Source of the DNA: Symbiodinium natans
Taxonomy: Eukaryota; Sar; Dinophyceae; Suessiales; Symbiodiniaceae
DNA length: 64,000 nucleotides
Assembly (NCBI GenBank): GCA_905221605.1
Contig: CAJNDS010002727.1
Location: 238,893-302,892 of the forward strand
Direction: 5' to 3'
Made by a program: the position numbers and the translations under genes. Of this stretch, positions 46,871 through 57,729 are shown piece after piece. Each line of letters starts with the position of its first letter. Position 1 is the stretch's first letter. The notes beneath the pieces are model-generated. The model saw nothing but the letters and a program-made list of their open reading frames with translations, searched no databases and was not told where the DNA came from.

Positions 46871-47433
46871 CGGAGGAAAACCGACGCTGAATACAACCGA
46901 TTGCTCCTTAAAAAAATCCCATATTAATTACTTGCTTTTGCTTTTTAACCCTGATGAAAGGGTTTTGCTCTGCAATTAGAGGCTGCTATCTTTGTTTAAC
47001 GTCTTTTGGTGACTCCAATCACCCGCTCTCACAGTCCCGCTCGGTGCTCAGACTGCGAGCCGAAACAAGCAAACGAAGGGAGCTGAAGGCGGCAAGGCTT
47101 GAAGCTTACAAGCGGAGGCGGTGAAGGCAAGGCAGCTTGACCCAAGCGAAGGCCGAGGATATTGAACAAAGTCTTCTCTTGCTTAACGTGTCTTGTCATG
47201 TACCTTACTGGACGACTGTGCACATATATATATATATGTATGTGTATATATATATATATGCTACCCCCCCCCCGTTGGCCTAGGTTTTACTTAAAAAAGG
47301 GTGTGTTTTTCGTAGGATTTACTAAAAAACGTGTTTTTTGAATCGCATGAACGGAATGGAGGATACTGCCCAACACATAGGCGACAGACGCAGCAAGCTG
47401 TGCAACACAGCGTGCGACAGAATCATGTTACAC

Positions 47434-47921
47434 GTGTTTTTGCTTCTGTGCTAGAAAAGACAGGCCTCTAATTAAACTTGTTCATACACTACATTAATTA
47501 AAACATAATGCGTAATAGGGAACCTGACCTAATGGCTTCACTTAAGCAATCAATGAGCTAAAACATGTTCCTTCTTCTTTTCGTGAACAAGCACAGTACT
47601 TAATTTAACTAAAGTTTTTCGTTTCTGGAAAATAACATACGTACAGTCTTTCCAACAGTTTGATTAGTCTTCTGAAGGTGTTTTTGCTTCTGTGCTAGAA
47701 AAGACAGGCCTGTAATTAAACTTGTTCATACACTACATTAATTAAAACATAATGCGTAATAGGGAACCTGACCTAATGGCATCACTTAAGCAATCAATGA
47801 GCTAAAACATGTTCCTTCTTCTTTTCGTGAACAAGCACAGTACTTAATTTAACTAAAGTTTTTCGTTTCTGGAAAATAACATACGTAAAGTCTTTCCAAC
47901 AATTTGATTAGTCTTCTGAAG
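47434..47921. repeat. 244-bp direct tandem duplication
   Basis: Copies 47434-47677 and 47678-47921 are nearly identical; about four to five single-base differences were seen. AT-rich, no coding frame. Confidence 0.97.
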
Positions 47922-48382
47922 GGTTAAGTAAATAAATCGAGTTCGTAGACCAATAATTAACTAAAGGAATTCAATGAACTAAACTTACTAAGAACAGTAA
48001 CTACGGCCTTTTGTTTGCTGATATTAATGTAGTCAAAATCATTTCAATTGTGGATTTAGTTTACTTAAAGGTGAAGCACATGAATGAAACTAATTAGTAT
48101 ACCCTTAACTCAACGAATTCGATCATTTAAATTAAACAAGCCACGATCCTTAACAACAATTCAATTGGTTCAGCCTGACTAGATTAATTACTTTAAACGA
48201 ATACTTTAATAGGCCTTCCCAAGAAAAAACTACATTTAGTTTCTTATTCTAAGAGGTAGATAGCATTCAACTAACTAAATGTCTATCCTTTTTTTACTTC
48301 AACCTCAACCAGACTAAATGAATGTCCCTAAAAAACCTAAAAACCAATTCTGGGGACCTGTACAGGCAGCCCCTCTTCAAAA
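47922..48382. other. AT-rich unique stretch
   Basis: Rich in ACTAAA/TTAATT words. No gene, repeat or motif recognised. Confidence 0.6.
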
Positions 48383-50200
48383 GATTGGTTTTTTAGGGAC
48401 AGCACAGCACTTTCAGCACCTCAGACCCTCAAAGTGCTGTACTGTCCCTAACAAACCAATCCCATAAACATAAAGTGCCGTACTGTCCCTAAAAGACCTA
48501 GAAAACCAATTCTGGAGGCCTATACAGGTAGACCCTCACGAAAAGATTGGTTTTTTAGGGACAGTACAGCACTTTCAGCACCTCAGGCCTTCAAAGTGCC
48601 GCACTGTCCCTAAAAAACCAATCCCAAAAGCAGAAAGTGCCGTACTGTCCCTAAAAAACCTAAAAAACCAATTCTGGAGGCCTATACAGGTAGACCCTCA
48701 CGAAAAGATTGGTTTTTTAGGGACAGTACAGCACTTTCAGCACCTCAGGCCTTCAAAGTGCCGCACTGTCCCTAAAAACCAATCCCAGAAGCAGAAAGTG
48801 CCGCACTGTCCCTAAAAAACCTAGAAAAACCAATTCTGGAGGCCTATACAGGTAGACCCTCACGAAAAGATTGGTTTTTTAGGGACAGTACAGCACTTTC
48901 AGCACCTCAGGCCTTCAAAGTGCCGTACTGTCCCTAAAAAACCAATCTTTTGAGGAGGGCCTGTCTTGATAGGCCTCCAGAATTGGTTTTTTAGGTTTTT
49001 TAGGGACAGTACGGCACTTTCTGCTTCTGGGATTGGTTTTTTAGGGACAGTACAGCACTTTCAGCACCTCAGGCCTTCAAAGTGCCGTACTGTCCCGAAA
49101 AAACCAATCTTTGGAAGAGGGCCTGTCTGTATAGGCCACCAGAATTGGTTTTTTAGGTTTTTTAGGGACAGTACAGCACTTTCTGCTTTTGGGATTGGTT
49201 TTTTAGGGACAGTACAGCACTTTCAGCACCTCAGGCCTTCAAAGTGCCGCACTGTCCCTAAACAACCAATCCCAGAAGCAGAAAGTGCCGCACTGTCCCT
49301 AAAAAACCTAAAAAACCAATTCTGGAGGCCTATACAGGTAGACCCTCACGAAAAGATTGGTTTTTTAGGGACAGTACAGCACTTTCAGCACCTCAGGCCT
49401 TCAAAGTGCCGCACTGTCCCTAAAAAACCAATCCCAGAAGCAGAAAGTGCCGTACTGTCCCTAAAAAACCTAAAAAACCAATTCTGGAGGCCTATACAGG
49501 TAGACAATCACGAAAAGATTGGTTTTTTAGGGACAGTACAGCACTTTCAGCACCTCAGGCCTTCAAAGTGCCGCACTGTCCCTAAACAACCAATCCCAGA
49601 AGCAGAAAGTGCCGCACTGTCCCTAAAAAACCTAAAAAACCAATTCTGGAGGCCTATACAGGTAGACCCTCACGAAAAGATTGGTTTTTTAGGGACAGTA
49701 CAGCACTTTCAGCACCTCAGGCCTTCAAAGTGCCGTACTGTCCCTAAAAAACCAATCTTTTGAGGAGGGCCTGTCTTGATAGGCCTCCAGAATTGGTTTT
49801 TTAGGTTTTTTAGGGACAGTACGGCACTTTCTGCTTCTGGGATTGGTTTTTTAGGGACAGTACAGCACTTTCAGCACCTCAGGCCTTCAAAGTGCCGTAC
49901 TGTCCCTAAAAAACCAATCTTTGGAAGAGGGCCTGTCTGTATAGGCCACCCGAATTGGTTTTTTAGGTTTTTTAGGGACAGTACAGCACTTTCTGCTTCT
50001 GGGATTGGTTTTTTAGGGACAGTACAGCACTTTCAGCACCTCAGGCCTTCGAAGTGCCGTACTGTCCCTAAAAAACCAATCTTTTGAGGAGGGCCTGTCT
50101 TGATAGGCCTCCAGAATTGGTTTTTTAGGTTTTTTAGGGACAGTACGGCACTTTCAGCTTCTGGGATTGGTTTTTTCGGGACAGTACAGCACGTTCACTC
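48383..50200. repeat. 162-bp-period hairpin array with strand-switching linkers
   Basis: Twelve copies of GATTGGTTTTTT start at 48383, 48545, 48708, 48869, 49031, 49193, 49355, 49518, 49679, 49841, 50003 and 50165 (spacing 161-163). Each full hairpin is 79 bp: two 31-bp arms with one mismatch, around a 17-bp loop (CAGCACCTCAGGCCTTC). The 83-bp linkers share a second copy of the arm sequence and run in orientation F,F,F,R,R,F,F,F,R,R,R. Frames at 48966-49763 and 49776-50087 are repeat translations. Confidence 0.97.
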
Positions 50201-50201
50201 C

Positions 50202-50217
50202 TAAACCCTAAACCCTA
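50202..50217. repeat. Two CCCTAAA-type units
   Basis: CCTAAACCCTAAACCC lies directly at the right end of the hairpin array. Confidence 0.85.
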
Positions 50218-50620
50218 CAAGAGGCAAGTCATCTGAGGCCGGTACCTGAGACAGGGAAGAAAATGAGACCTAGGTACTTGGGGGGGGGGGTACCATATAT
50301 ATATATATATATGCATATCCGTATGTATATATGCAGACATTATGAAACTTTACCCGTTTTTGCTTCGTGCGTTACAGCCATATAGTTAGTTGGAGATGGA
50401 GTCATTTGTTCATGGCTGCCGTGACCGCATTGGCCTTAATCGTCAGCGGAATGATGTAAGGATGCTAAAAGAATGCGTTCCATGAGCTCTTGAGTTCTTG
50501 CCATCTGCACCAAGCTAGGCCCTTGACTGTGCACCAAGCCTGGCACTCGACATCTGACTTACACGCACGTTCTTCCCATATGGTTTCCATGATGGACTGT
50601 TGGCCGATACTCCTGGTAGG

Positions 50621-50656
50621 GATATGTAGGGATATGTAGGGATATGTAGGGATGCA
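50621..50656. repeat. 11-bp tandem repeat (GGGATATGTAG), three copies
   Basis: Three perfect units and a partial one. Confidence 0.95.
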
Positions 50657-50659
50657 AGA

Positions 50660-53580
50660 TGGTACAAGGATCAAAGCGGAAAACCTTGAAACAGCTGTGC
50701 TGCAAAGAAACTATTGGAGCATCTTGGCCCCATTGCTCAGCAGATGCTTGCTTCGGCGGCGATCCGCCCGGAGTGGCAGAACCCGAAAACACAAACTCAC
50801 CTCAGCAAAGAAATGGGTCCCACTTGTCCAGGATTCTTAATGTTTGCAGTGTTTTTTCGATCGGAAGCAAAAAGATATGTGAACCGTGGTGGGTCTGTAG
50901 GGTACCATGAATACAAACATGATAAATGGCCAGCCACTGAAGCTGCAGCTAGGCAAACGAACTGATGCGAAGTGAAAATATCTTCTGCCTGGGCGCGCTT
51001 CAAAAGTCGACTGAGAAATCGGACGTCCTGCACTTGAGAGGTCATTGATATGGAAACCACAACTATCGACACAGCCCCCCAAAGAGCAAGAAGCTTTCAT
51101 CACGAATGCTCCGACATGACATCGGCACGCTCCACTCTTCCAGCACCTTGCCGATGCCTCATGCTCAATGATCATACGGCTCCATGCTCGCTCATCCATA
51201 CAACTTCTTTCCAAAAGTGCTCCTCTCTTTCATAGTCAACAGTCCACAAAGTGCTGTCAATGCATGCGTTTCTTTCTTTCGCTCCAAGAGCGTACGTGCA
51301 GGGTCACACAATGACAAGTGGCATCTGCACTGCTCGATGCAGAACAGCTGTAATAATCGCTTGGTGGATGAACACGTGGACACACATGTTCCTGTCCCAG
51401 GTTCCAAAGAAAACGCACACAACATTTCTTGTCATTCTGGCAGCCTTTGCCCGTGTACTCGCGATTGCAAAAAACTGGTCTTTCTCACGGCAGTCGACTC
51501 AAAACAAGTACCTGGCCTGTAGTATGACAGCTCGAAGTGCATGCCAGGTGCAACGCAATAAACTGGCTCTACCAAGCCTGAAGTTCATGCTGGGAGAAGT
51601 TGCCATGCAACAGAACTCCAACATGTGATTCTCAAGCATGTTACGGGCTGAAGCCTGTGAAGGTCTGCACCAAATTGCCCAAAACCGTCAAGGCGGAATC
51701 TACCACTTCCGCTGTGAGCTCCTCGGCATAACAAACAGCATCTGTATGAGATCCTCTTGGGCAAGGATTGGCAACACATCCGCTCTCAAATTTCAGCTGC
51801 AGAATATTGGTTTGTTCATTGCCAGGCGCGGCACACCACCGCCTAGTAACAGTTGAGAATGGTTGAGGGTCGAAGGAGCATTGCCAACTTTAGTCGGTAT
51901 AGATCGCACAGTTCAAATCTGGCCTCGGATCAGTTAATACTCTCTGCAAACTAGACTATCACAACTATACTTTCCAGCTTTTACAGCTTGTCAGCCATTC
52001 GGGTCAAACCTTTTCTTACAATCGCTTTCGGCAAGTCCTAGCTGTTCGATGGAAGGGGCCGCCAGGTCTACGGCAAGGTGGCAAAGAGGGCCTGCACTGT
52101 TTCTTCTTTTTTTCCACTGCCCTCCCGCAAGCCTCTTTGACCCATGCATGCCTGCCGCCGAGGCCCTCTCGGACTCTGACAACTGTCGAACATGCAACAG
52201 GTTGGGAGGTTTGGGGCCTAGGAGAGGGAATGGCCCTCACAGCGAATTATGTTACTTTCGACTGCTCGGTTGATTAAGGCGATATCCATCACCCACATCA
52301 AGTAACACGCTAAGCTCATCAGAATTCCCATATGTGATATTCTAGGTAAAAAAAAAGAAGTGGTGCACCCCATTTGGTAACTTCTTCTGGGGCTTATGCA
52401 ACATAGTCTGTCCATGTACCAGTTTGCATGATTTCTTTGTACGCAGGGATTGCGAAAAACTTATTGTGAATATCCATGTGTGACGGGGAGGGAGGCGGGG
52501 GTCTAGCCTGAGTGAGATCTGTAGGCCTGGTCTTGCAGGTATTCGAGAGAGAACAACCCCCATGCTTAGTCTTGAAGATTCTTCCGCTGAATTATGTCCA
52601 GATGTACACCTGAACAGGCGTGAGATTGCCTGGCCTTCCATACATGGCATACATGAGTCTAGACCGGACTACGGATGGATAAACCTGAAGCTTTCATGAG
52701 GTGGAAGTACTGGAAGTGGTATAAACTGTCGTTGCTTTCTGACGTCTAGGCTCGCGAAATGCGAAAGTGCCATGGACATGGTTTGTGGAACTCGGCTCGG
52801 GGCTCACGAGATGCGATTCCAAAAACGATTCCAAAGACGACTTGTGCAAGCGTCGTATGCGGAGGACGTCCGGACTTCTTGTAATGCAAACGTAGTATGC
52901 AGAGGGCGTCGGGCTTCCAGTGAGGCTCCAAAATCCCCATTTGTAACAAACATAGTATGCGGATGACGTACGGAGTTGTAGTACAAACATAGTCCTTAGC
53001 TCCACTCTCTTTTCTCAGAACCAGCCATAGGATACGGGTGACGAGGTAGTAGAATAGCATCATAGCGCTTCAGCGAACGATGCATGCACTAGCTCCGCCA
53101 CCCCTAGCACCAGCAATAGGGTATGGGTCACGAAGTAGTAGAATGGCACGATAGTCGATGCCATTATCAGCGAGTCGGAACCTAGCACCAAACGTGAGCT
53201 AGCTCCCTGCTTTCTGCCGCTTGTTCAGTTCAACACTCCCGACTGACTCTGCCAAGGCTCGCCAGGAAAATCATAAAAGCGAGACCTGTGTCAGCAACAA
53301 CAAGCAGTGCATGTTCATGTTCAAGTATCTGCTTCCGACTTTCTACGGCACAAAGGGGCAGCGCGAGGCACCACGAGGTACCACGGCAACAACAAACAAT
53401 AGTCCCGCCATGAAACTGTGGCCACAAGTCCAAAGAGTAGCACGTTAGATCCGCAACTGGAAGCACAAGGCGCTGCAAACATCTCACATTCTGGGCTGGT
53501 TCAGTGCAGCTCGGCCACATATGCCCACCTGACCGAACAACCTGACCGAGAAAGGAACTAGCTGATCACTGTGGCTGCTT
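50660..53580. other. No gene recognised; short direct repeats
   Basis: A minus stretch near 51440-51310 (FFGTWDRNMCVHVFIHQAII) could be an exon. Around 52850-52995 the words AGTATGCGGATGACGT / GTATGCGGAGGACGT recur. Two diverged copies of GGGTGACGAGGTAGTAGAAT / GGGTCACGAAGTAGTAGAAT lie at about 53037 and 53125. Confidence 0.35.
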
Positions 53581-53582
53581 TT

Positions 53583-53693
53583 GGGCTGAGGCTGAGGCTG
53601 AGGCAGAGGCAAAGGCTTAGGCTTAGGCTTCGGCTTCGGCTTCGGCTTCGGCTTCGGCTTCGGCTTCGGCTTCGGCTTAGGCTTAGGCTTAGG
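53583..53693. repeat. Hexanucleotide (GGCTTM)n microsatellite
   Basis: GGCTGA, GGCTTA and GGCTTC units. It reads as a Lys-Pro repeat on the minus strand, which is not taken as a gene. Confidence 0.95.
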
Positions 53694-53849
53694 CTGGGTG
53701 TTTATGTGGTGGGTGCAAGCTACTAGGGTCTGCCAAAACGATGTCTGCCAAAACGATCCGCAACGGGACACCCAGCCACATGTCTAGTAGATGCGATACA
53801 AGGCTTCCGAAAATCAAACTCGGCACTCTCAAACAAGGTCAGCCGCGGA

Positions 53850-54365
53850 TTCGGAAACTGGAAACGCGCGGATTCGGAAACTGAAAAACCCTGATTCTGG
53901 AAACTAGAAAACGCGGATTCGGAAACTGAAAACGCAGATTCGGGAAACCAGGATTCGAGAAACCAGCTGATTCAAGAAACTGGAAAATGCGGATTCGGAA
54001 ACCAGGAGATTCAAGAAACTGAAAACCGCGGATTCGGAAACTGGAAACCGCTGATTCAGGAAACTGGAAAACACGGATTCAGAAACCAGCTGATTCAGGA
54101 AACTGGAAAACGCGGATTCGGAAACCAGCTGATTCAGGAAACTGGAAAACGCGGATTCGGAAACCAGCTGATTCAGGAAACTGGAAAACGCGGATTCGGA
54201 AACCAGCTGGAAACCAGCTGATTCAGGAAACTGATTCAAACGCGGACTGGAAAACGCGGATTCGGAAACCGGCTGATTCAGGAAACTGGAAAACGCGGAT
54301 TCGGAAACCAGCTGATTCAGGAAACTGGAAAACGCGGATTCGGAAACCGCGGATTGGAGGAACCG
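53850..54365. repeat. Minisatellite, GATTCAGGAAAC orientation (about 39-bp unit)
   Basis: Units of GATTCAGGAAACTGGAAAAC then GCGGATTCGGAAACCAGCT. Left arm of a large inverted pair with 54596-55300. Confidence 0.93.
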
Positions 54366-54394
54366 GATTCGTGTATATTCCAATTACCGGATCT

Positions 54395-54595
54395 GATAGC
54401 CCCCCTCCGACTTTTCAACAGGCTGGAGCCCAATGCTTTGTCCTGGACGCTATCATCCCCCCCCCCCAACCCCCCTCCCCCGCGACATTTCAACAGGCTG
54501 GAGCCCAGTGCTGCTGCTTGAATGGTTGGCGTCACAAAGCAGCCTTGTCCTGGAAGCTATCATTCCCCCCCCCCCCCGACATTTCAAGAAACGCG
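54395..54595. repeat. Central spacer: three related C-run blocks
   Basis: TTTCAACAGGCTGGAGCCCA occurs twice and a related GTCCTGGA.GCTATCATCCC word also recurs. Each block is associated with a run of about 8-12 C. Confidence 0.85.
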
Positions 54596-55300
54596 TGGTT
54601 TCCTGAATCGGGCGTGGTTTCCCGAATCGCGTGGTTTCCTGAATCGCGTGGTTTCCTCAATCGCGCGGTTTCCTGAATCGCGTGGTTTCCCGAATCGCGT
54701 GGTTTCCTGATTCGCGCGGTCTCCTGAATCGCGTGGTTTCCTGAATCGCGTGGTTTCCTGAATCGTGCAGTTTCCTGAATCGTGCAGTTTCCTGAATCGC
54801 GTGGCTTCCTGAATCGCGTGGTTTCCTGAATCGCGTGGTTTCCTGAATCGTGCGGTTTCCTGAATCGTGCGGTTTCCTGAATCGCGTGGTTTCCTGAATC
54901 GCGTGGTTTCCTGAATCGCGCGGTTTCCTGAATCGTGCAGTTTCCTGAATCGCGTGGTTTTCTGAATCCGGTGGTTTCCTGAATCGCGCAGTTTCCTGAA
55001 TCGCGCAGTTTGCTGAATCGTGTGGTTTCCTGAATCGCGTGCTGTCACTTTCCTGAATCGCGCAGTTTCCTGAATCGCGTGGTTTCCTGAATCGTGCGGT
55101 TTCCTGAATCGCGTGTTTTCAGTTTCCTGAATCTTGTGGTTTCCTGAACCGCGGTTTCCTGAATCGCGTGCTGTCAGTTTCCTGAATCGCGCAGTTTCCT
55201 GAATCGCGTGGTTTCCTGAATCCTGGTTTCCTGAATCGCGCAGTTTCCTGAATCCTGGTTTCCTGAACCCTGGTTTCCTGAATCGCGTCCAGTTTCTGAA
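54596..55300. repeat. Minisatellite, GTTTCCTGAATC orientation (17-bp unit)
   Basis: About 40 units of GTTTCCTGAATCGCGTG with small variants. GTTTCCTGAATC is the reverse complement of the unit on the other side of the spacer. Confidence 0.95.
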
Positions 55301-57670
55301 TCGACAATGTTTCCTCAAAATCTCTCAAAGTGTGCCCAGCGCACTCTTGTCTTACTCGCTCCGTATTCGAGTCTCCCGATTCTAGCAAGATACCCGATGT
55401 CATTTGCCATCGCACAGTTCCTACTTTGCTCGATCCCTAAACCCAAGTTGCCCGTCTTGATGCTGCCCCCAATGCCATTAAACTTTACATTATCTTTGTG
55501 TTCGTGCCCCTGCCTCCCGTCGCAGCCAGTCAACTTTGTTGATGAGAGCGCGCCGGCCAATGCCACGGCCAAGAGTGCAAAGAAGCACAGTGCCAACCTT
55601 GAAAGCAGCACTCTGAGTCTCACACTTGATGCAGTCACGGACGCTTCAGCAAGTGTAGGTTCGGAACCAGCGCCGTAGGAGTCACACTCGAGACGCGGTT
55701 GATCTCTTCAAGGACATGGTATGCCAAAGCCTGCCGCTTTGCATAGAATTTATAAAAGGCCTCTGGTGCAGCACATCAGAGCCAGGCCTTCAACAAAACC
55801 TGCTTGTCTGCCATGGTGCTAACAGGATTGAAGTTTGCGCGGTTGGGCGCAGCTTGACGTTGTACCGCCATGTGGGTGTCGATGTAACCTGCACAAGTCT
55901 CTCGCGGCAACATAAAGCCCTTCTGGCCGATCGTCTCAATGAAGCGCAGGTGAAAGATGTTTCCACTGCCGACTAGCAACACATGCTCTAAGCAATGTGA
56001 AGCATCGAGTTTTGCACTTCGAACGGTACATGTGCTCGATTCGTTTGCTGTCCAATCGGCGATTTGGTTTTCATCCCGATCCTTCCGAGTGTCCGGGTGG
56101 TGCTGCTAATACCACAGCAGATCATCTGCTACTACGCAGAAAAAGCTCTCATCAACCAATGGTATGCCCCGAGGCTACGCAGTTCAGTCTCTGTGGTCGA
56201 CAACCCTTTGCAATGCACCAGATGCATACGCAGTGCACAGAATCGGCATTACATGATATCTCAAAACTGTTTTCAAGTCTACACATGCGCATGTGGGGAA
56301 GGTCCTGGCTTTCGGGTTGATTATACTTCAGCACAAGCCAAAAAACAAACGACAACCTTCAACGGTTCCATGTGAGGACAACGCAAGTCGCGGTTAAGGG
56401 ATTGATGATGGGTGGAATGCGTGGAACCAGACATTACTTTCGATACCCTGGCCATGGGAGATTGATCCGACCTTCTAAGGTCTCCCCGTGGCATAATAGT
56501 GCATACATGGGACTTCTGGCACTGAACCCAGGGGCGAAGCGTACATGGATGTTGCCTTTGCTGAAAAGGCACCCCAAGGCACCCCAAGGCACCCCAAGAT
56601 CACAGGCACAGCAACATGAAGCTGATATGACGCTGCAACCCATGGCTCTGCAGCTAGAGGGCCGTAGCGAGAGCGTCGCATGGCCAAGAGATGCTTCCCT
56701 TGTCCCAGAACGCCTATCAAACTCTCCTCCGGGAGTTGCACAACAGGCTCTGCATGAAACTCGGACCAGTAAAAGTCTTCGGTCCCTGAAGCACCACACA
56801 CACACACACACCGCTGGCTGATTTGTGGTCATTCCTGTCGCTAGCGAGGTCGACGTTACAATACAGACAGACCTTTCATGTGTTTTGGACCCCTACACCC
56901 TCAAGAATAGATAGCAAGAACGTTTAGTGAACAAGGTTTGAGAATACGGTTTAGGAATAAAGCTAAGGAACACGTGAGAGAACAAAACTAGGTGGTCCAA
57001 AAATAGAAGACAGTGTCACCGTCTAACCACATGCTTGTGCAAGCCCGGATCATGACTCGTACGTTAAAGTCAGTCATTGCGTCGCGGAACGCAACGCCAT
57101 CAGCTTCGGCGTGCAGGAGCAGGGTTCAGCAAACAGGGTTTGGCAAACAGGGGTTGAAATAGGGCTTTAGCGAGTTCGGCACAATGCCCGGTTCTTCTGA
57201 CTTCGCCACCGTGGCTGGAAGGAAACTAACGGGAAGGCATGAAAAACACAAACCTGACGGCAAACACACGCGAAGGCACAAAGCTCACTCGCTTTCTTTC
57301 TGTGCTCCTGCTAAGCCGGCTGGGAGCAGAAACTGCAGAATACACGTGAAAAAGACGAAATGAACAAAAACACCAAGCCACCAAGCCCTTAGGCGAAGGA
57401 AGCTCAATCACAAGGCAACTGGTGCAGCAGGATTGGGGAGATTGAACTAGTGCCGGCTGCCTGTCGAGCCACTTGACCCGACATGCTCCCACACAAAAGT
57501 CATGAGTCATGAGGAACATGGAGTACACGCAGGCTGACACTGAATCTTGCAAACCAGTGATCTGGCATGTATGGTTCAGCACGTTCGGCTAAACAATGCG
57601 CACCTGCACATTCCAAAGCTTGCAGGACCGAGCCATCCCAATTCGTTTGTCAATGGGTATACAGATCGGC
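55301..57670. other. No gene recognised
   Basis: Includes a 12-bp repeat (GGCACCCCAA, three copies near 56570-56596) and a short (CA)n near 56798. Later exons of the acyltransferase, if they exist, should lie in or beyond this stretch but were not recognised. Confidence 0.35.
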
Positions 57671-57729
57671 AGGTCCTTCCGTTTCTGGGATCCCGAAAGT
57701 TCCCTGACGTAACTCTCCGTTTCCATCAC
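57671..57729 (-). CDS. Acyltransferase exon, ESYVREL
   Basis: VMETESYVRELSGSQKRKD then two bases at a GC donor (GCCGAT). YVREL(L/S)G is a conserved family segment. Confidence 0.83.

Larger units (their letters stand above)
47218..50340. mobile_element. Candidate non-autonomous element, AT-rich, with inverted-looking ends
   Basis: Left end: (TA)n, then ATGCTAC, C10 (47264-47273), five bases, CCTAGG (47279-47284). Right end in reverse complement: (TA)n, then ATGGTAC, C11 (50280-50290), five bases, CCTAGG (50269-50274). The same order and the same 5-bp gap occur in inverted orientation. The left kilobase inside is visibly AT-rich compared with its surroundings and holds the 244-bp duplication; the right half holds the hairpin array. 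No transposase-like frame is present. Target-site duplication not identified. Simple-sequence ends could be coincidental. Confidence 0.5.

Noticed and set aside
48966-49763. 265-aa frame with regular repeats
   Set aside because: Direct translation of the hairpin array; the phase follows the 162-bp (54-codon) period and linker flips.
48383-50200. CRISPR array
   Set aside because: The regular spacing is due to hairpin satellite units with conserved linkers; no unique spacers, and the genome is eukaryotic.
53484-53771. Lys-Pro repeat protein
   Set aside because: Hexanucleotide microsatellite read in one frame.
54584-55318. 244-aa minus frame of FRKPRDSGN-type repeats, and the 159-aa frame at 53904-54383
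   Set aside because: Minisatellite translations without other sequence.
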